Source: Neoscytalidium dimidiatum (Eukaryota > Ascomycota > Dothideomycetes > Botryosphaeriales > Botryosphaeriaceae). From it: a stretch of 64,000 bases of DNA. A program made the translations under genes and the position numbers. The stretch spans positions 2,046,001 through 2,110,000 of the forward strand of contig CM074700.1 of NCBI GenBank assembly GCA_037367355.1, read 5' to 3'. Shown piece by piece: positions 59,022 through 64,000 of this stretch. Within the stretch, counting starts at the first letter, position 1. Every line of letters begins with the position of its first letter. The notes under the pieces are model-generated. The model was not told the origin of the DNA. It saw nothing but the letters and a program-made list of their open reading frames with translations, and made no database searches.

Positions 59022-59514
59022 TCAGTCCCAACGCTTGTAGTCTGGAAAATAGCGGTCGTGGATCGTCCGCGCGTACTCCATCACCGTCGGCAGTCCTCTC
59101 ACCTCCCTCCGCGTGGCCGGTGCCCTGCCACTCCACCGTCAGTACACATCCTCTTAACAGCTGGGTCACAGAGCTACGTACGCGGCACACATAAGCACGG
59201 AGTTGATGAACGCAAAAAAGGCCATATCCGCCTCCGACGGCCCATCCCCATCACTCTGCCTCCGCTTCGCCTCCGTCAGCAGTGTGTTCACCGCCTCCCA
59301 GATCTGGAGCCGAGCCGCGGCGATCTCCTCGGGCGCCATCCTCCGGTCCCCTGGCCATGCAGCGTCTGCTTGGTGCCGCGGTGGATGAGCAGGCAGACGA
59401 CGACCCGCACCGGGTACGGTAGCGCGCTGAGGACGTGGTCGCGCTTGATATAGTAGTTTGTGTCGTGCAGCCATCGCTCGTAGGACTCGTCACTTTGACA
59501 CTTCATCACGATAC

Positions 59515-59562
<48 letters not shown>

Positions 59563-59903
59563 GCACGTGATAGAAATATAGCTTGTCCTCCAGCATGGCG
59601 CGGAGGGCCAGGCTGTGGGCGCGCTGGGAGAGCGTGAGGGCGGCATTGACGTCGGAGACCACCCCGTCCTCAATGGGCTTGTCTGTGATGATTGTGGAAC
59701 CGGCTAAGGGTTCTGATGTTTCTGTGAGCGTGAGGTAGGGGATGTTGCCACGCGGTGCGCTCTGCGTGGAGCCTGAGGCGGCATGGTAGGGGACGCCGGC
59801 GACGCGAAGGCGCAGCTCGACCTTGGTCACGAAGGGCGACCAGACGTAGTTCCCCGGGTCTTCCCAGCTGCGGTAAAGGGTTAATTTTGATAGGAAGTCA
59901 GTG
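59022..59903 (-). pseudogene. Fax-type GST-fold protein gene with frameshift
   Basis: The order of conserved pieces matches fungal thioredoxin/GST-fold proteins of the failed-axon-connections group: LTLYRSWEDPGNYVWSPFVT, VAGVPYHAASGSTQSAPRG, IPYLTL, then SLALRAMLEDKLYFYH. A CT-rich intron (59566-59501) joins this to ESYERWLHD. After LHGQGTG the frame shifts by one base near 59338-59348, and the true continuation (MAPEEIAAARLQIWEAVN, PSEADMAFFAFINSVLM) runs in another frame. A last exon, 59124-59022, ends RTIHDRYFPDYKRWD. The expected GGAAGG appears as GGAGG, one base short. The segment before PSEAD is also shorter than in relatives I recall, and I find no convincing first exon with an ATG. 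It is either a decaying gene or a one-base sequence error. Confidence 0.65.
59517..59558. repeat. (GA)21 microsatellite
   Basis: Uninterrupted GA run. It reads as a CT-rich pyrimidine tract inside the first recognised intron of the Fax-type gene, just after the donor site. Confidence 0.95.
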
Positions 59904-60507
59904 CTCGGATGGGTGAATTAGAGGGAATTGATGATTATACTGGTCGCGTAGCGTGTGCACCTATGGAGTGAAAAAAGACCCTGGTTCCAGTGAAAGGAGA
60001 ATTACAATTTAAGGGTGCCTGGATCTCCCTTTTTCTACAGCTAGTGAGAGGATTCGCTACAAAAATCTCAGTGAGATTTCAGTGAAGGATTCAGCTGAGG
60101 CTTTGGCAATATCCCTGATGCGTTGGACATGGTGGTGGCTGCGTCGGCTGTGCAGCGGCTGGCGGGGCAGTGGTCACCCCGCCTGGCCCATGCGAGCGGC
60201 TCGACATGCAGATGCGGACACCGCTGCCGCGATCAACGTCACAGTCATACCGATTTTCTTTGCCCAGCAGCAATCCTCCTTTGCGCTTGCCTTTGCGCGC
60301 AGCCCTCACGTCACTCCACGACCCCAATTCCTCTCCTACTGTTCCACTACTGTCTTGCACCGCCCATCGCTGCCTGACTTCACGCCCTGCACAAAAAGAG
60401 TCATCCGAACCGCCGCCGAGCATAAAATCCTCAAAAAACCCCGCCGGAGGCCACTGGCCTATCCCAGAACACTACATAACCGTATTTTCCAGAACGCCAC
60501 CCTCACG
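59904..60507. promoter_or_regulatory. Region between the Fax-type gene and trl1
   Basis: Should hold the trl1 promoter and any 5' exon of the Fax-type gene. The trl1 frame is open upstream of its start to about 60082, with in-frame ATGs including one at 60118, but that stretch does not resemble the enzyme. Confidence 0.5.
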
Positions 60508-62952
60508 ATGGCTCATCGGACAGACGCACCCTACCGGGCGCAGGACCCGCAGGAGGTCAGAGAGCTGGTGCAGAGCCTGGAGTCGCACTGCGGCAAGGGC
60601 AAGGGCAAGGGCGGCTTCTCCGTGCGGAAGCACGACTTCGGCCTGCCCAACGGCCGCACCGTCCACTCGTGGCGGATGCAGGACTGGGACTACAAGAAGC
60701 CGAGCCTGCCCACCTACGCCCGCGGCCTCTTCACCTACAAGAACCTGGCCGGAAACTGGGAGATCGCCGTGCGCGGCTACGACAAATTCTTCAACCACGG
60801 CGAGGTCAACAAGACGCAGTGGCGCAACGTCGAGAGGAACACCCGCGGCCCCTACGAGCTGAGCGTGAAGGAGAACGGCTGCATCATATTCATTGCCGGC
60901 TTGGATGACGGCACGTTGCTCGTTTGCAGCAAGCATTCGACCGGTGCGCGCGACGACACGCCGCTCAGCCATGCCCAGGCGGGTGAGCGGTGGGTGGAGC
61001 GGCATCTGGCCACGGTGGGGAAGACGAAGGAGGACCTCGCCCATGCTCTCAGGCAGATGAACGCAACTGCCGTGGCTGAGCTGTGCGACGACAGCTTCGA
61101 GGAACACGTCCTGGCCTACAACCCCGAGCAGTCTGGCCTCTACCTTCACGGAATCAACATCAACGTTCCCGAGTTCATGACCTACCCTGGACACCTTGTT
61201 GACAAATTTGCGGCGGAATGGGGATTCAAGAAGACCATGTACGTCATGGAGGATGACATTCACAAGGTGAAGGGTTTCTTGGATGGCGTCGCCGAGACCG
61301 GTGCATATGCAGGACGCGAGACCGAGGGCTTCGTTATCCGTTGTCAGGCCAGGGACAGCGAGGATGCGCCGTGGGAGGACTGGTTCTTCAAGTACAAGTT
61401 TGAGGAGCCGTATCTCATGTACAGGCAGTGGCGCGAGTGCACGAAGGCCATCATCGCAGGGAAGCAGCCCAAGATCAAGAAGCACAAGGCTATTACTGAG
61501 GAGTATCTCGCGTTCGCCAGGCGCCAGCTTGCTACCAACCCCGGTCTTGCAAAAGCATACAACCAGAACCACGGTATCATCAAGTTAAGAGACGAGTTCT
61601 TGGCCGAGAGGGGTGTCAAGGGATCCGACATCATCAGGCAGGAGATCGAGGCCGGCGAGGGCTCTGTGGAGGCTAGAGAGGTTACGAGGAACGTGGTACT
61701 TGTCCCTGTTGCAACCATCGGTTGCGGTAAGACTACGGTAGCACTTGCGCTGGCAAAGCTTTTCGGCTGGGGCCACATCCAGAACGACAACATCGAAGGA
61801 AGGAAGAACCGTCCCCAGAGGTTCGCCGAAGCTTGTGCTTCGGTGCTGCGCACTCGGCCAGCTATGATCTCAGACAGGAATAACCATCAGCGAAGGGAGC
61901 GAGAGCAGATAATGAGGGACTTACAGCAACTCGCCGGCCCGGACGTTCGTTTCGTAGCTCTCCACTGGGTCCACGACCGCGAGAACTACGACCAAATTCG
62001 AAAGGCAATGCAGGACCGCGTTCTGAGTCGGGGCGACAACCACCAGACCATCCAGGCAAACAAGAAGGGGTCCGCGGAGGTCATCGGTATCATGGAGGGG
62101 TTCCTGGAAAGGTTCCAGCCAGTCAATGCCGACGAGCATCCAGATGACATGTTCGACCTAGTCATCAACCTGGACGTCACCGCCTCCTCGCGCGAGAACC
62201 TCGAGACGATCGTCTCGCAGATGAACTCGCACTACCCCAACCTCTTCGGCGCTATGCCCACCGCCCAAGACCTCGACAACGCCATCGAAGCGGCCTTGAA
62301 CAATTACCGGCCCGACATCAAGCACGAGCTCAACTTCGGCGGCAAGAACAAACAGAAACAGGCCCAGCCAAATGGGAGTTCTCCCAAACCGAAGGCACCC
62401 AAAATCGACTACTTCTGCATCAGGGTCCCCAGCGCCCGCATCACCGGCATCCTCGACGCCATGTTCAAGGACCAGGACCCGGCCACGCAGCACTTCTACC
62501 GCCAGCTCCAGGGCCTGCGCCGGGTTCAGCCGGAGTTTCACGTCACACTCATCCACCGCGCATCCGCCCGGGAGCGCCAGGAGCACTGGCAGCGCATGCT
62601 GGACCTGCATGCCGCGCGCGCCGGCGCCACCGCCAATCCGACTGATCCGGACCTTGGCACCGCCAAGGTACAGCTGGAGCGGCTGGTCTGGGATGGCCGG
62701 GTTATGTGCTTTGTCGTTCGCTTGCTACCGAATGAGGGCGATGCGGAGGTGAAGGTGTGGGAGTCGGCGAACGAGATCGCGCACATCACTATCGGTACGG
62801 CGAGCAAGGACATCAAGCCGAAGGAGAGTAATGATTTGTTGAAGAGGTGGTTGCAGGAGGGGAGCGGGGAGGGGAGTGGGATTAGGGAGATGTTGGTGAG
62901 AGGCCAGGTCGTGCTGGACGGGGTTGTAAAGGGGGTGTTGCAGAGATCTTGA
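60508..62952 (+). CDS. trl1: Trifunctional tRNA ligase Trl1
   Basis: Seals tRNA halves after intron removal and, in fungi, joins HAC1-type mRNA in the unfolded-protein response. A single exon of 814 residues with three parts in order. The ligase has the nucleotidyl-accepting Lys121 in SVKENG, and GRETEGFVIR and DWFFKYKFE as later ligase motifs. The polynucleotide kinase has the P-loop ATIGCGKTT near 402-410. The cyclic phosphodiesterase carries two H-x-T motifs: FHVTLIH with His near 677 and AHITIGT with His759. The length agrees with fungal Trl1 (about 820-840). I chose the ATG at 60508 (MAHRTDAPYRAQDPQEVREL) because similarity begins there. A Lys/Gln-rich linker (KNKQKQAQPNGSSPK) separates kinase and phosphodiesterase. 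Confidence 0.95.
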   Translation: MAHRTDAPYRAQDPQEVRELVQSLESHCGKGKGKGGFSVRKHDFGLPNGRTVHSWRMQDWDYKKPSLPTYARGLFTYKNLAGNWEIAVRGYDKFFNHGEVNKTQWRNVERNTRGPYELSVKENGCIIFIAGLDDGTLLVCSKHSTGARDDTPLSHAQAGERWVERHLATVGKTKEDLAHALRQMNATAVAELCDDSFEEHVLAYNPEQSGLYLHGININVPEFMTYPGHLVDKFAAEWGFKKTMYVMEDDIHKVKGFLDGVAETGAYAGRETEGFVIRCQARDSEDAPWEDWFFKYKFEEPYLMYRQWRECTKAIIAGKQPKIKKHKAITEEYLAFARRQLATNPGLAKAYNQNHGIIKLRDEFLAERGVKGSDIIRQEIEAGEGSVEAREVTRNVVLVPVATIGCGKTTVALALAKLFGWGHIQNDNIEGRKNRPQRFAEACASVLRTRPAMISDRNNHQRREREQIMRDLQQLAGPDVRFVALHWVHDRENYDQIRKAMQDRVLSRGDNHQTIQANKKGSAEVIGIMEGFLERFQPVNADEHPDDMFDLVINLDVTASSRENLETIVSQMNSHYPNLFGAMPTAQDLDNAIEAALNNYRPDIKHELNFGGKNKQKQAQPNGSSPKPKAPKIDYFCIRVPSARITGILDAMFKDQDPATQHFYRQLQGLRRVQPEFHVTLIHRASARERQEHWQRMLDLHAARAGATANPTDPDLGTAKVQLERLVWDGRVMCFVVRLLPNEGDAEVKVWESANEIAHITIGTASKDIKPKESNDLLKRWLQEGSGEGSGIREMLVRGQVVLDGVVKGVLQRS

Positions 62953-63594
62953 GGAGTGGACTAGGAGCTAAGGGATGACTGTCGGTGAGCTGTTCTGATG
63001 GTATCATGGTATGAGGTTTTATATGGCATTGCATGGCTGGAACTTGCATTTGGCGTTTAAAAGGGGGCATTCTTTCTGAGCATACAATTGAGATGGAGGA
63101 TGGAAGATCAAAAGCTTATGGTACGCTCGGGCTCTCTGCTTATGGAAAAGCATGCTACGCGAAGCATTCACTTGAGGGGTGGTTTAGATGTCTTCTTTTC
63201 ACTACACAAAGTAAGATACCAATGTATTTTCTCGCTCTTCTCCTTCGCTGTCATCGCTCTTACTCCTGACGGGTTTCAGAAATCGCGTGGTGGGGCACAC
63301 TATCATTGGCCGCTGTAGCCTACTCCTTCACTCCTAACCTCATCTTGGGGACAGCATAGACTAGATGATAGTGACTTTCCTAATCATCAGCCTTTCCGAC
63401 CTGCAAATTTCGTCATCATACCAATATAATGCTTCCGGCCTTTCCAGTTCACATGTTCTCCTCTTTTAGCTTCTTCTTGTCTTTGTTTTCAGACTCTTGT
63501 TCATCTTCATTCTCACAATCACTTTGGCCACTCTCCTTATCATGTCTCTCACTATCTGCTTCCTCGTTATCTTTCTATCCAGTCCCCATCTCTT
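62953..63594. other. Intergenic region
   Basis: trl1 3' flank, then a long pyrimidine-rich stretch on the plus strand (about 63455-63650). No supported gene. Confidence 0.55.
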
Positions 63595-64000
63595 CTATTT
63601 CGTCGCTATTTTCTTCCTTTCCTCTTTCTCTTTCTCGACATCGACGTGCTCACACCCACCATATAGTATCCGCCACCGCTTTTGATCGCCTAGTAGCTCT
63701 TTTGAATTCTTAACCTTATATCGCATCTTCCATATGGCTAGGCGAGAGAACCAGACGGTCCCAGGGCGCTTAAACTCCTTCGTCCCATCTACCGGTTCAA
63801 GCAGTAGCCCCGTTATGCCCAATCGCCAGTCTCCTGCCCTATTTACCTTGAAAGCCACAAAGAGGCCGAAGCAATCCAGCCCCATCTGGCCGTCGCCCCT
63901 CGGAAGATCCAGGCATATGGAGAAATCTTTACTGGTACTGGGGTGCTATGACCGTCCAACTTCGCCCTGGTGGCGTTCAAGTTTATTTCCGGCTTGCTCG
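63595..64000 (-). CDS. Partial HET-like reading frame, runs off right edge
   Basis: The minus-strand frame reads CLDLPRGDGQMGLDCFGLF, VAFKVNRAGDWRLGITGLLL, then EPVDGTKEFKRPGTVWFS before a charged tail and a TAG at 63597-63595. The DWRLGITGLLLEPVDGTK...F-R-x-G pattern recalls the C-terminal part of fungal HET-domain and related STAND-linked proteins, by memory only. Upstream, the window edge is reached through another frame (INLNATRAKLDGHSTPVPV), so an intron or a frameshift near 63927-63935 must join them. The HET domain itself would lie outside the window. Confidence 0.35.

Noticed and set aside
1..64000. CRISPR arrays, insertion sequences, rRNA genes, complete transposons
   Set aside because: No direct-repeat/spacer arrays, no transposase or reverse-transcriptase motifs, and no rRNA-like sequence were seen; the sequence is eukaryotic.

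Overview
The window looks like nuclear DNA of a filamentous ascomycete (Pezizomycotina; Dothideomycetes would fit, but I cannot fix the class). The reasons are short GT-AG introns (mostly 50-130 nt), GC-rich coding exons, many microsatellites in the intergenic DNA, and fungal families: a Zn2Cys6 regulator, a PKC1-type kinase, fungal sugar transporters, a copper-only GPI-anchored SOD-like protein, CYP504, a trifunctional tRNA ligase and a NACHT-ankyrin protein. All gene models were built by eye from reading frames, splice sites and remembered family motifs; no search was run.

Layout, left to right. (1) A Zn2Cys6 transcription factor on the minus strand runs off the left edge. About 3.4 kb of gene-poor DNA separates it from pkcA, the protein kinase C of cell-wall integrity signalling (5344-9172, +). 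After 2.8 kb of repeat-rich DNA comes a hexose-type MFS transporter (11980-14078, +). (2) From 15.3 to 32.4 kb lie a secreted-then-anchored orphan protein (-), an importin-9/Kap114 karyopherin (-) divergent from REV7 (+), an RNF216-like RBR ubiquitin ligase (-) divergent from a LYC1-like lysine acetyltransferase (+), and a Lac12-like sugar transporter (-) that needs a 14-nt microexon. (3) After 3.5 kb of gene-poor DNA come the Cu-only SOD (35958-36878, +) and a very large intronless NACHT-ankyrin gene (38872-44469, -). (4) From 45.2 to 52.0 kb sits an aromatic catabolism cluster: hmgA (-) and fahA (+) share an 844-bp promoter region, and a CYP504/phacB P450 (+) follows. Together they route hydroxylated phenylacetates and tyrosine-derived homogentisate to fumarate and acetoacetate, except for the maleylacetoacetate isomerase step, which I do not see here. 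(5) From 52.4 to 64 kb there are a decayed multi-pass membrane protein gene, the THO subunit Tex1 (-), a FAM192A/NIP30-domain protein (-) divergent from an aldo-keto reductase with a probable mitochondrial presequence (+), a frameshifted GST-fold (Fax-type) gene (-), the tRNA ligase Trl1 (+), and a partial HET-like reading frame at the right edge.

Most of the window is ordinary housekeeping. The parts most worth attention are the NACHT-ankyrin protein with its roughly 860-residue low-complexity front, the upstream ORF overlapping the hmgA start, the 14-nt microexon, the two decayed genes on the right, and the split-destination aldo-keto reductase. I found no clear previously undescribed system.
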